From assembly GCF_014736495.1 (NCBI RefSeq), contig NZ_MDUX01000003.1:55604-119603 (forward strand): a stretch of 64,000 nt of DNA, written 5' to 3'. This document shows positions 15,920-24,015 of this stretch, piece by piece. The first letter of the stretch is position 1, and each line of letters starts with the position of its first letter. A program made the translations under genes and the position numbers. The stretch is from Candidatus Dactylopiibacterium carminicum (GTDB lineage: Bacteria > Pseudomonadota > Gammaproteobacteria > Burkholderiales > Rhodocyclaceae). Below the pieces are notes generated by a model. It made no database searches. It was not told where the DNA came from and was given only the letters and a program-made list of their open reading frames with translations.

Positions 15920-17098
15920 ATGGCAGCGCGCGTGTGGCCGATCCCTCCCGACTGGACCAACGGCGTGCAGGAACGCCTGGAGTGGAGCACAGACGTATTG
16001 CGCGCCAGTGCAACGGCGCGGAGCCAGCATCGCAGCTTGCGCATCGGCCCGCGCCGCAGCCTTACGTTTGAGGTCTTCGACCAGGCGCAGGCCTTCCGCG
16101 CGGCTCGCATGCTGCTGGCCGGTCATAGTGGCCTGTGGCAGTTGCCTGTGTGGTTCGATGTGCAGTGGTTCAGTGCGCCCCTGGCTGCAGCGAGCAGCGA
16201 GATCCCGTGCGCTACGGCCGGCTTTGATTTCATTGCCGGCGGCCGTGCGCTGCTCTACACCTCAATGCGCGAGCATGAATTCGTCGAGATCGAGGCCGTG
16301 GATGCTGACCGCCTGGTGCTGGCCGCGCCCACGGTGAACGCCTATGGCGCGGGCTCTCGCCTTTATCCGCTGCGCCTGGCGCGTGTGGAGGCTGGCGCGG
16401 AGCAGCGCCTGAGCAACGCGCAGCTGGCTCGCTGCTCGCTGACGTTCGACTTCGTGGAGCCCTGCGACTGGCCGGCGCTGGCAAGTGCTACCGAATACCT
16501 CGGGCATCCCGTGCTCGAGGTGCGGCCGGACGAATCGAGCGAGATCTCGCAAAGCTGGGAGCGCATGCTCTCGACAGTCGATTACGGCATCGCCGCACCC
16601 GTGGTGCACGATCTCTCCGGCGTTGCGCTGCCGGCGCAGCAGAACCGCTTCATCGTGCAGGGCCGCGATGAGCATACCTGGCTGCGCAGCCTGCTCTACA
16701 CCCTGCGCGGGCGCGGCACGCCGATCTGGCTGCCGAGCTGGGCCGACGATCTGCGCCCGGTGGCCGCGATCACAGGCGCGGCCATGAGCATCGAGTGGTG
16801 CGGCTATACCCGGCTGGCGGCGGGCAAGCCGAACCGGCGCGATGTGTGCATCGAGCTTTTCGACGGCACCCGCCACTATCGCCGCATCACGGCAGCCGCC
16901 GAGGCCGTGGGCGACAAGGAAACCCTTACGCTTTCGGCCGCCCTGGGCGGCACGATCCAGCCCGAGCACATCCGGCAGGTCTCGATCATGAGCTTGGCCA
17001 CGCTGGCCAGCGACGCGGCCGAGATCGAGCACACTACCGACCAGGACGGCATCGCCAGCGTGAGCCTGGGCTTCTCTGCGGTGCTGCCCGATGTTTGA
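15920..17098 (+). CDS. Distal tail-like protein
   Basis: A 392-residue protein. It has two similar halves: PIPPDWTNGVQERLEWSTDV with RSLRIGPRRSLTFEV, and a second with ISQSWERMLSTVDYG, each followed by a beta-rich domain and WLPVW/WLPSW-type strands. This layout is seen in the gene after the tape measure in D3112/B3-like phages and suggests a baseplate or distal tail role. The ATG at 15920 is three bases after the tape measure stop. The exact function is not established from sequence. Confidence 0.6.
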   Translation: MAARVWPIPPDWTNGVQERLEWSTDVLRASATARSQHRSLRIGPRRSLTFEVFDQAQAFRAARMLLAGHSGLWQLPVWFDVQWFSAPLAAASSEIPCATAGFDFIAGGRALLYTSMREHEFVEIEAVDADRLVLAAPTVNAYGAGSRLYPLRLARVEAGAEQRLSNAQLARCSLTFDFVEPCDWPALASATEYLGHPVLEVRPDESSEISQSWERMLSTVDYGIAAPVVHDLSGVALPAQQNRFIVQGRDEHTWLRSLLYTLRGRGTPIWLPSWADDLRPVAAITGAAMSIEWCGYTRLAAGKPNRRDVCIELFDGTRHYRRITAAAEAVGDKETLTLSAALGGTIQPEHIRQVSIMSLATLASDAAEIEHTTDQDGIASVSLGFSAVLPDV

Positions 17099-18383
17099 CG
17101 CGCTCCAACGTGCGCGCTTCGGCGGCAAGCCGGTGCGCTTCTTCCTCTTCATCCGGCAGAGCCTCACCTGGCGTTACTGCACGGCTGACCGCGATATCAC
17201 CCTCGGCGAGCACACCTGGCTGTCTGCCCAGATCAGCCGCAGTGACATCAAGCAGACGCCCGAGCCCGCGAAGGACAAGATCACCATCAAGCTTGCGTAC
17301 CTGCTGGACCCCGCCGCCGAGAGCTACCCGGCAACGCAGGCGCTGGGCGACAACTGGCAACCCTGGGTGCCGGGTGACGACGTGCGCGTGATCTGCGCCG
17401 AGGGGCACTACGGCGCAACGGATTTGCCGGTGGCGCAATGGACGGGCGTGGTCACCGGCGTGAAGTTCGGCGACGTTGAGATGGAGCTGACATGCGAGCC
17501 GGCGCCCAATACCTCGAAGGCCATCAACCAGGGCGCGAAGTGGCAGATCAGCTGCTGGAAAACGGTGTATTCCACAGGCTTGCGCGGCTGCAACCTGATC
17601 CCCGGCCCCATCGCAGTCGTGGGCACTTTGACGGCGGTGGCCGGCAACAACATCACCGCCGCTGAATTCGTCGCGCAGGCGCGCACCTTCGTGGGCGGCA
17701 CGGCCGCGTGGTTGGCGGATATGCCGGTGGCGCGCAGCGCCGTCGTAACGGCGGTGGCAGGCTCGACAGCGACGCTCGATGACGTGACCGACATCGAGGT
17801 CGGCACCGAACTGACCTGGCTCGATGGCGTCACACCGCGCGTGGCCACGGTGAGTGCGATCGCCGGCAGCGTGCTCACGCTGAGCGACGTGACCGGCCTG
17901 ACCGTGGATGCCACGGTCGAGTGGGAGGACGTGGAAGAACAGGCCTTCAGCGCGAACATCACGGCACACGCCGGCACCACGCTGACGCTCGATGACGTGA
18001 CCGGCCTCGCGGTGGCCAGCGTGGTCACGGCGTACACGATCCCGCTGTGGGTCGATGCAGTACTCACTGCTGTGGATGGCCTCACGCTCACTGCCGCCGA
18101 GTTCGCCGGCGCGTTGTTCACGCTGGCCGGTGGCTACCTCACGTACACGGCCACCAACGGCCTGTTGATCCGCCGAGGTATCGCCTCGCATGTGCTCGGC
18201 AGCGACACGCTGACGCTGACCGCCGGCGGGCCGAACCCCGGCATCGACACTGCCGTGCGCGCGTTGCCGACTTGCCCGCGCACCTGGGCAGCCTGCGCCG
18301 CACGCGGCAACACGCTTAATTACGGCGGCGCCATCTACAAGCCGGTGAAAGCACCGGAAGGGTCGAGCATGTCATGGGGCTGA
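17091..18383 (+). CDS. Phage BR0599-family tail protein with internal repeats
   Basis: A 430-residue protein. The N-terminal half (FFLFIRQSLTWRYCTADRDI, then WTGVVTGVKFGDVEMELTCE) is the DUF2163/BR0599-type tail-tip domain, and the C-terminus CPRTWAACAARGNTLNYGGA is its conserved metal-binding-like end. Between them are three imperfect copies of about 25 residues (around 218-242, 258-282 and 295-320; pattern AGSxxTLxDVTGLxV), flanked by related LTAVxGxxxTAAEF segments. The start overlaps the previous stop by eight bases. The repeats look like expansion of one beta module. Confidence 0.78.
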   Translation: MFDALQRARFGGKPVRFFLFIRQSLTWRYCTADRDITLGEHTWLSAQISRSDIKQTPEPAKDKITIKLAYLLDPAAESYPATQALGDNWQPWVPGDDVRVICAEGHYGATDLPVAQWTGVVTGVKFGDVEMELTCEPAPNTSKAINQGAKWQISCWKTVYSTGLRGCNLIPGPIAVVGTLTAVAGNNITAAEFVAQARTFVGGTAAWLADMPVARSAVVTAVAGSTATLDDVTDIEVGTELTWLDGVTPRVATVSAIAGSVLTLSDVTGLTVDATVEWEDVEEQAFSANITAHAGTTLTLDDVTGLAVASVVTAYTIPLWVDAVLTAVDGLTLTAAEFAGALFTLAGGYLTYTATNGLLIRRGIASHVLGSDTLTLTAGGPNPGIDTAVRALPTCPRTWAACAARGNTLNYGGAIYKPVKAPEGSSMSWG

Positions 18384-18787
18384 TCGCACGCATTCGCCGC
18401 CGGCTCAACATCTGGGCCTGGCGCATCCGTTTCTGGTGGCTGGATACCCCGGCCGGCGAGTTGGCACGCCGCTGGCTGGTGGTGCTCGGTTGCCTGGTGG
18501 TGCTGGTGCAGATCATCCGCGTGAGCATTGCATCGCTGATGCCCCTGCCGCCGGACCAGCCGGCAAAGTCCTGGATCTGGGTGGTAGTGCAACTGGTGAT
18601 TGCCCTGGTGGCAGCCTACATGGCGTACGCAAACCAGCCGAAAGTTGAAGACAGCAGCGCGCAGAGCGGCACGGCACCAACCACTGAAGACGGGCAAGAC
18701 GTGCTGCAGATCTTCGGCACCGTGTGGATCTCGGATCAGTTCGTGCTGGCCTGGAAGATGATGGGCACGGACGCGATCAGGAAGTGA
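18374..18787 (+). CDS. Membrane protein in the tail module
   Basis: A 137-residue protein with a basic N-terminus (IARIRRRLNIWAWRIRFWW) and two hydrophobic segments (WLVVLGCLVVLVQIIRVSIA and WVVVQLVIALVAAYMAYA), then a soluble acidic tail with DVLQIFGTVWISDQF. It overlaps the preceding gene. The topology suggests an inner-membrane protein, perhaps involved in DNA injection or superinfection exclusion, but nothing in the sequence decides between these. Confidence 0.6.
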   Translation: MGLIARIRRRLNIWAWRIRFWWLDTPAGELARRWLVVLGCLVVLVQIIRVSIASLMPLPPDQPAKSWIWVVVQLVIALVAAYMAYANQPKVEDSSAQSGTAPTTEDGQDVLQIFGTVWISDQFVLAWKMMGTDAIRK

Positions 18788-18790
18788 GCC

Positions 18791-19024
18791 ATGAGCCAGG
18801 ATCTGATTGTCACCACTCGCCACCTGCTCACCATCCCCGGCTACAGCCAGCGCCCGGGCTTTTGCCGCACTGGTGCGCGCCCGTACTTCGCAATGCTGGG
18901 CTTGCCCTGGCGCGAGTTCGTGCGCAACGGCCTTCCGGCTGAACAGCTCACGGCCACCGGCGACCCGCTGGCGCTCGCCCTGGTCGAGTGGGCCCGCCGC
19001 TGTAACAACGAGGAGGCTCGCTGA
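18791..19024 (+). CDS. Conserved small phage protein
   Basis: A 77-residue protein with HLLTIPGYSQRPGFCRTGAR, then LPWREFVRNGLPAEQL and ATGDPLALALVEWAR. The spacing of 'IPG..RRPGFC' and 'ATGD.LAL.LVE.AR' is a pattern I associate with a small protein found just before the tail-tip gene in Mu-like siphophages. The role is unknown. Its stop overlaps the next start (TGATG). Confidence 0.62.
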   Translation: MSQDLIVTTRHLLTIPGYSQRPGFCRTGARPYFAMLGLPWREFVRNGLPAEQLTATGDPLALALVEWARRCNNEEAR

Positions 19025-22000
19025 TGGGCAGCAGCAAGAAACAAACCGTCGGCTACTGGTACCGCCCGATGTTTCATCATGGTTTGTGCGAAGCGCCGAT
19101 CGATGCGTTCCTGGAATTCCGCTGTGGCGACAAAACCGCCTGGTCTGGCGCCCTTACGCAATCCGGCCGCATCAGCGTGAATGCTCCGGATCTCTTCGGC
19201 GGCGAGAGCGATCAGGGCGGCATCGTGGGCGAGCTCGATGTGATGTTCGGCGAGGTCGATCAGCAGCCGAACGATTACTTGCTCTCGGCCCTGGGGGAGC
19301 AGGTGCCAGCCTGGCGCGGCCTGGCCACCGTGGTATGGCGTGGCGGGCGCTACGGCGCGATGTCATCGTATCCGGCGGCTGCCAGTTACAAGTTGCGGCG
19401 CGCGGTAAAAGGCTGGGCGGATGATACGTGCTGGTATGAGAGCCGTGCCGCAATCGCCATGCGCCTGGGGGCGAAGGTCGCCCTCTATTTCGCCATTGAT
19501 CTGTCGGGCTCGATGGCCGGTACCCGGCTGACGAACATGAAGACCGCGCTGATCGCCGTGCTGGATCAGTTGGGAGATTCGATTGACGGCACCTCGCTGG
19601 ACATCATGTTTTCCGGTTTCGGCACGGCGCAGACCATCATGCGCCGCGACTGCACAGCGGATGATATTGCAGACCTGCAAGCCTGGATTTCCGCCCGCAC
19701 GGCATCCGGGGGTACAAACTTTGCAGTGGGCACCCAGGGGATGCCTGCCTTCTATGCCGGCGTGAGCAGCACCAGCGCCCAGAAGCTGGCTTTTTTCATC
19801 ACGGACGGTGAGCCGGATGCACCGCAGGAGGCCACTGCGCTGGCCGCTCGCGCCTACGTCGATCAGGTCTCAGGCCTGCTGTGCTACGGCATCAACATCG
19901 ATCTGACCAACACCACCTACACCGCCATGGTGCACAACGTGGATGACGTGGATGTGGCTGTGGTCTCTGGCGGTGATCCGTCGGCAATGGTCGGCGTCAT
20001 TCGTGGCGTGCTGTACAGTGGCCTGGCCGCCATGAATCTCGCCCACGTGCTCTACCAGGCCTGCACCGATCCGGGCATGGGCCGCGAGCCCGCCGAGAGC
20101 ATGGACGATGCATCCTGGCGCACGGCGGCGGACTGGTTTTACGCCAACGGCTTCGGCATCTGCACCTCGCGCTCGCCGGCGCAGGAGAGCCTGGCTACCT
20201 TCCGCGAGCGCATCCAGAAGGTGGGTAACTGCAGCGTGCAGCGCAGCGCGATCGACGGCAAGCTGCGGCTGAACATCGCTAACGGCGAGTATGACCTTGA
20301 GAGCCTGCCGGTCATCACCGACGATGACATTCTCGAATTCAGCAAGCAGCCGACCACGCTGGTCAGTGCCGTAAACAGCCTGGCGGTGAAGTACTACGAT
20401 CCGGACCAGAAGCGGAACATCACCACATCCCCGATGCAGGCGCCGGAGTTGATCGACGCCTTCGGCCTGATCCACCAGGTGGTGGAATATCCCGAGATCC
20501 CGACGGCGGAGCTGGCCCTGCGTGTGGCCGAGCGGGATCTGCGCGCCAAGATGTCGCCCCTGCAGGCCTTCGATCTCAAGGTGATGCCGGGCGCGGCTTA
20601 TGCGCTGGAGCCGAATGCCTACGTGCGTCTGCAGAGCCCGAAGCGCCGGATCGCGGACATGGTCTGCATCGTCTCCGGCAAGCAGGAGGGCAACTTGAAG
20701 AGCGGCGCTATCGCGTTGCAGCTCACGCAGGACGTCTACAGCCTGCCGCAGACCACGGTGCTCGAGGTCGAGACCGGGGTGGATACCTCGCCGCAGGCGC
20801 CGACGGCAATCGTCGATCAACGCGTGTTTGAAGCGCCGTACATCAACGTCTGCGCAACACTCCCGCGCGCTGAATTGTCGGTGCTGCCCGCCGATGTGGG
20901 GTACGCGCTGGCCGTGGCGTCGGACCCCACCCGCAACTTCGGTTACGTGATGGCTGTCTCCAGTGGTGGCCCCTCGTTTGCGGAAGTCGATCGCGAGGAA
21001 TGGTGCCCGACAGCCACGGTTGTGGAGGCTGCGGGCTACATGAATACCGTATTCACCCTGGCGGCCGGCAAGCTGCTCGACAAGGTCACCGTCGGCGCCG
21101 CTGTGCTCTGGGATGGCGAGATTGGCCGCGTGGACGCAATCGACGTGGCGGCCGGCACGATAGAGATCGCACGCGCGTGTGCGGACACTGTGCCGCAGGA
21201 GCACGCCGCCGGCAGCCGCTTGTGGTTCTGGCAGGTAGCCGCCGCGAGCGATGCCACCGAGTACTCGGATGGAAAAACCATCGACGTGAAGCTGCTGACG
21301 AATTCGGGGAGCCAGTTGCTGGCCGAGTCAGCCGCCACGACCCAGTCCCTTACCTTCGATCAGCGCCAGGTGCGACCGTATCCGCCTGCGAACATGCAGG
21401 TGAATGGGGAGTACTTCCCGGATGAAGTCGGTTTGAGACCTACCACTGACGATATTTTGATCACCTACACATCACGCAACAGGGTGCTGCAGGCGGACAT
21501 GCTGGTCGCCTTTACTGACAGCGCCGTCGAACCGGAGGAAGGTACGCTGTACTCGATCCGCCTGCTCGCACGACCAGCGTTGACCGAAATATATGCTGCA
21601 GACAACGTGTCTGACTTATCGCACGCGTTTTCGCCAGAATTTGGCGGTGACGTGCGGTTGCAGGTGTGGTCTACGCGTGCTGGTCTGCCCAGCTATCAAA
21701 AGCTGACGTGTGACTTCTATCTTGACGCCACGCCCCCTCCGATCGCTCAGGTATTAACTTGGATCACCCAGGGGACATCTCCGGGCGCAGTGATCAGCAA
21801 TGGCGGCAAAACGTTTACAAGCGGTCCGAATGCACCAGCGAATTGGCACAAGGGGAAAGCCAACGTACAGCACGTTGCCAGTTCGGGAAGCTGGTATTTC
21901 GAAGTTACCGTGGATACGGTAAATGCTGGTGCTACAGCAATAGGCATCGCAGTTGCTGGCACCTCCACGACGTCAAGTTCTGGAAGCACAAGCAACGCTG

Positions 22001-22305
22001 GCGACGGCGGTCGGTACCAGTATTTCGACAGTGGTCAAAAACGCAGCAACGGCACTTATAGCGCATACGCACTGGGGTTCTCCACCGGAGACATCATCGG
22101 AGTTTCTATGCAGGTCGTTTCCGGGACCACAAGGGTACATTTTTATAAGAACGGGATAGACCTTGGAGAAGCATTCTCGGTCGCGGGGGCGACGGGCAGC
22201 TGGGAGCCGCATATCTGCTCATACTCGAACACTTCATTGAACGTCTGTGCACTCACCTTCGCCGAGACATTGAAGTACCCGCCCGACGGGTTCGCGCCAT
22301 GGTGA
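19024..22305 (+). CDS. Tail-tip protein with vWA and SPRY-like domains
   Basis: A 1093-residue protein. The first 150 residues and residues about 330-700 look like the J-type tail hub (VMFGEVDQQPNDYLLSALGE, then FGICTSRSPAQESLATFRER and SKQPTTLVSAVNSLAVKYYD). Inserted at residues 152-320 is a von Willebrand factor A domain with a complete-looking metal site: DLSGSM, a Thr in SGGTNF and FFITDGEPD. The last 150 residues (GSWYFEVTVDT, FSTGDIIGVSM, FYKNGIDLGEAF) match the SPRY beta-sandwich pattern. The C-terminal third has lower G+C than the rest. The hub would attach fibres; both extra domains are likely to bind host surface ligands. The start overlaps the preceding stop. Confidence 0.8.
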   Translation: MGSSKKQTVGYWYRPMFHHGLCEAPIDAFLEFRCGDKTAWSGALTQSGRISVNAPDLFGGESDQGGIVGELDVMFGEVDQQPNDYLLSALGEQVPAWRGLATVVWRGGRYGAMSSYPAAASYKLRRAVKGWADDTCWYESRAAIAMRLGAKVALYFAIDLSGSMAGTRLTNMKTALIAVLDQLGDSIDGTSLDIMFSGFGTAQTIMRRDCTADDIADLQAWISARTASGGTNFAVGTQGMPAFYAGVSSTSAQKLAFFITDGEPDAPQEATALAARAYVDQVSGLLCYGINIDLTNTTYTAMVHNVDDVDVAVVSGGDPSAMVGVIRGVLYSGLAAMNLAHVLYQACTDPGMGREPAESMDDASWRTAADWFYANGFGICTSRSPAQESLATFRERIQKVGNCSVQRSAIDGKLRLNIANGEYDLESLPVITDDDILEFSKQPTTLVSAVNSLAVKYYDPDQKRNITTSPMQAPELIDAFGLIHQVVEYPEIPTAELALRVAERDLRAKMSPLQAFDLKVMPGAAYALEPNAYVRLQSPKRRIADMVCIVSGKQEGNLKSGAIALQLTQDVYSLPQTTVLEVETGVDTSPQAPTAIVDQRVFEAPYINVCATLPRAELSVLPADVGYALAVASDPTRNFGYVMAVSSGGPSFAEVDREEWCPTATVVEAAGYMNTVFTLAAGKLLDKVTVGAAVLWDGEIGRVDAIDVAAGTIEIARACADTVPQEHAAGSRLWFWQVAAASDATEYSDGKTIDVKLLTNSGSQLLAESAATTQSLTFDQRQVRPYPPANMQVNGEYFPDEVGLRPTTDDILITYTSRNRVLQADMLVAFTDSAVEPEEGTLYSIRLLARPALTEIYAADNVSDLSHAFSPEFGGDVRLQVWSTRAGLPSYQKLTCDFYLDATPPPIAQVLTWITQGTSPGAVISNGGKTFTSGPNAPANWHKGKANVQHVASSGSWYFEVTVDTVNAGATAIGIAVAGTSTTSSSGSTSNAGDGGRYQYFDSGQKRSNGTYSAYALGFSTGDIIGVSMQVVSGTTRVHFYKNGIDLGEAFSVAGATGSWEPHICSYSNTSLNVCALTFAETLKYPPDGFAPW

Positions 22306-22733
22306 CATCCATGTTTCTGCACGCATCGATCTGGCATCTGGTGGCCAACCTGCTGAGCCTGGCGATGTTCGCCCCGCGTGTGGCACGTGCCATTGGCTTG
22401 CTGCCTGCGGTGGTGCTGGCCAGCATCGCAGGCGAGTTGGCTAACCACTGCGCAGCGTGGCTGATCGAGCGTCCGGTGATTGGCGCAAGTGCCACAGTGT
22501 TCGCGTTGGCTGGCGCCCAGCTGCTGCTGTTCCCACATGATCATGCCGCACGCGCCGGCATCACACTGCTGATCGTCGTGCAGGCAGTTCTCTGGTTCGC
22601 CGCCCCGAACAGCTCAGTTGCCTGGTCGGCTCACTTGATCGGCGCGGCTCTTGGCTGGGCCGGCGCCATCTTTATTCACCGAGTCTCTCCTGGGCAGCGT
22701 GGCGCGCCACGATGCAAAGTCCGTCAGGAATAA
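22299..22733 (+). CDS. Rhomboid-like intramembrane protease homologue
   Basis: A 144-residue, five-segment membrane protein. It has the rhomboid core marks: FLHASIWHLVANLLSL (the HxxxN motif of TM2), GASATVFALAG (the GxS serine loop of TM4) and WSAHLIGAALG (catalytic His of TM6). The canonical first transmembrane helix and L1 loop are absent, and the serine motif is GAS-A rather than GxSG. The ATG overlaps the tail-tip stop by seven bases, so it is coupled to the receptor-binding gene. Proteolytic activity is plausible but not shown. Confidence 0.68.
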   Translation: MVTSMFLHASIWHLVANLLSLAMFAPRVARAIGLLPAVVLASIAGELANHCAAWLIERPVIGASATVFALAGAQLLLFPHDHAARAGITLLIVVQAVLWFAAPNSSVAWSAHLIGAALGWAGAIFIHRVSPGQRGAPRCKVRQE

Positions 22734-22966
22734 GCCCCGAAATTCACTGAGCCACAGCAACTGGCGGCCAACACCAAAAGGAACTCAGGAACCGCCCGGG
22801 CGATCCGGGCTCAGGAGAAACGTGAGAAAGAGGGCGACGCCACCCGGTGCGGGAACACCAGGTAGCGCCACCCGTGTCCGCAAGCGCGCTGCAGATCGTG
22901 GCCAAGGCCCTCCCGCCTGTACAGGCAGGGCCAAGGCTATCACCAGATGCAAGGGATTTGCGCGTG

Positions 22967-23161
22967 ATGCAAGTAGTTCGCTGTGCCGGCTGCGGCCGGA
23001 AACTCGCCCAGGCGGTCTATTCGGCACTCAACATCAAGTGCCCCCGTTGCGGGGCCATCAATCTTCTGAGGGCCGCGAGCCCCGAACCCGAACGCCATGG
23101 AGCGTCTGTCCGAAAGGAAGCGTTACATGGAAGTGCAACAGCAACACCCGAAGCTCTTTAA
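22967..23161 (+). CDS. com: Com-like zinc-finger translational regulator
   Basis: A 64-residue protein, MQVVRCAGCGRKLAQAVY, then IKCPRCGAINLLRA. The paired CxxC motifs with about 20 residues between match Mu Com, which binds the mom mRNA and opens its start region. The tail is Ser/Pro/His-rich. Its last 35 bases overlap the downstream methyltransferase start region, the same arrangement as com-mom. The ATG at 22967 follows AAGGGA. Confidence 0.75.
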   Translation: MQVVRCAGCGRKLAQAVYSALNIKCPRCGAINLLRAASPEPERHGASVRKEALHGSATATPEAL

Positions 23162-23873
23162 CAACGTGAGGTACGTCGGTGTGCCTGGCGCAGATCTGTA
23201 TCAAGGAGACTGCCTTGCGGCGATCCCGCAATTGGCCGGCGGATTCGATGCTGTAGTGACCGATCCGCCGTACTCCAGCGGTGGCCAGTCGAAGGGAAGC
23301 CGCGCCGCATCCACAGGCGCCAAGTACCTGAACAACTGCAGCTCCGATCTCCCGGACTTCGCTGGCGACAGCAAAGACCAGCGCAGCTATCTGCACTGGT
23401 CCGCATTGTGGATGGCGCTGTGTTACGACAAGCTGAACCCAGGCGGGCTGATGATCGTCTTCAGTGACTGGCGACAGTTGCCCGTCACCTCGGACGCACT
23501 GCAGGCCGCCGGCTTCACCTGGCGCGGCACAGGTGTCTGGGACAAAGCTGGCAGCGCCAGGCCTTACAGGGGAGGATTCCGGGCACAGACGGAGTTCTTC
23601 CTGTGGGGAAGCAAGGGGCCGTTAGCGGGTGTTACATACTCGCCCGGCCTGTTCCGGGTGCAGCAGAAACCCAGCGAGAAGCTGCACCAGGTCGGCAAGC
23701 CGCTGGCGCTGATGGATTCTCTGGTGGCCGCTTGCGGCCCCAGCATCCTCGACCCCTTCATGGGCTCCGCAACCACCGGCATGGCAGCACTGCAGGCCGG
23801 GAAGAAGTTCACCGGCATCGAGTTGAGTGCCCGTTACTTCGATGTGTCAGTGGAGCGATTGCGTAACCGCTGA
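23127..23873 (+). CDS. DNA amino-methyltransferase (class beta, DPPY)
   Basis: A 248-residue protein with motif IV (VVTDPPYSS, about residue 43) before the AdoMet-binding FMGSATTG (about residue 210), the order of class-beta N4-cytosine/N6-adenine methyltransferases. FxGxG motif I is present as DPFMGSATTGMAAL and is followed by FTGIELSARYFDVS. No target recognition domain or nuclease partner is seen. It occupies the place of mom behind com and would modify phage DNA against host restriction. The start at 23127 has GGAAG upstream; 23097 is an alternative. Confidence 0.85.
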   Translation: MEVQQQHPKLFNNVRYVGVPGADLYQGDCLAAIPQLAGGFDAVVTDPPYSSGGQSKGSRAASTGAKYLNNCSSDLPDFAGDSKDQRSYLHWSALWMALCYDKLNPGGLMIVFSDWRQLPVTSDALQAAGFTWRGTGVWDKAGSARPYRGGFRAQTEFFLWGSKGPLAGVTYSPGLFRVQQKPSEKLHQVGKPLALMDSLVAACGPSILDPFMGSATTGMAALQAGKKFTGIELSARYFDVSVERLRNR

Positions 23874-23895
23874 GTGTCGGTAGCGACACAAAGCA

Positions 23896-23919
23896 GAAGA
23901 CCGGCACTCGCCGGTCTTC
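23896..23919. terminator. Terminator-like hairpin after the methyltransferase
   Basis: A perfect 10-bp inverted repeat (GAAGACCGGC with GCCGGTCTTC) with a 4-base ACTC loop begins 22 bases after the methyltransferase stop. The downstream bases TTGTTTG are only partly T-rich, so it is a plausible but not ideal intrinsic terminator for the late transcript. Confidence 0.65.
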
Positions 23920-23929
23920 GTTGTTTGCC

Positions 23930-24015
23930 CTACGCAATTTCATTTCGTGTGGCGCAAAAGTACGGCGCGACGATTTATCTCGTTTCAGCGTGCGAATTTA
24001 TCGCGCGCGGCTTCA
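23930..24015. repeat. Right end of the prophage with transposase-site-like repeats
   Basis: The A+T-rich end contains two copies of ATTTATC (23973-23979 and 23996-24002) in similar contexts (CG-ATTTATC-TCG and CGA-ATTTATC-GCG), plus a looser third copy near 23937-23955. The end is set at 24015 (CA), since host reading frame begins at 24016; transposable phages usually end in TG...CA. The opposite end is outside the window, so a target duplication cannot be checked here. Confidence 0.6.

Larger units (their letters stand above)
1..24015. mobile_element. Mu-like prophage, right-hand part, defective
   Basis: A contiguous block of phage genes runs from the left window edge to about 24,015. Early genes point left and late genes point right, as in BcepMu-type transposable phages. 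The late gene order (terminase, DUF935 portal, gpF, gpG, gpI, gpT, DUF1320, tail) is the Mu/B3 order, but there is no contractile sheath, so the tail is siphoviral. No transposase, repressor, lysis or small terminase gene is present between the early and late modules, and several genes are broken. The right end is placed at 24,015 because host adhesin coding sequence stops exactly there. The left end lies outside the window. Confidence 0.93.

Noticed and set aside
15920..17098. Tail sheath or contractile baseplate gene
   Set aside because: Neither sheath (gpL-like) nor tube/sheath pairing is present; gene order and the single tube gene point to a non-contractile tail.
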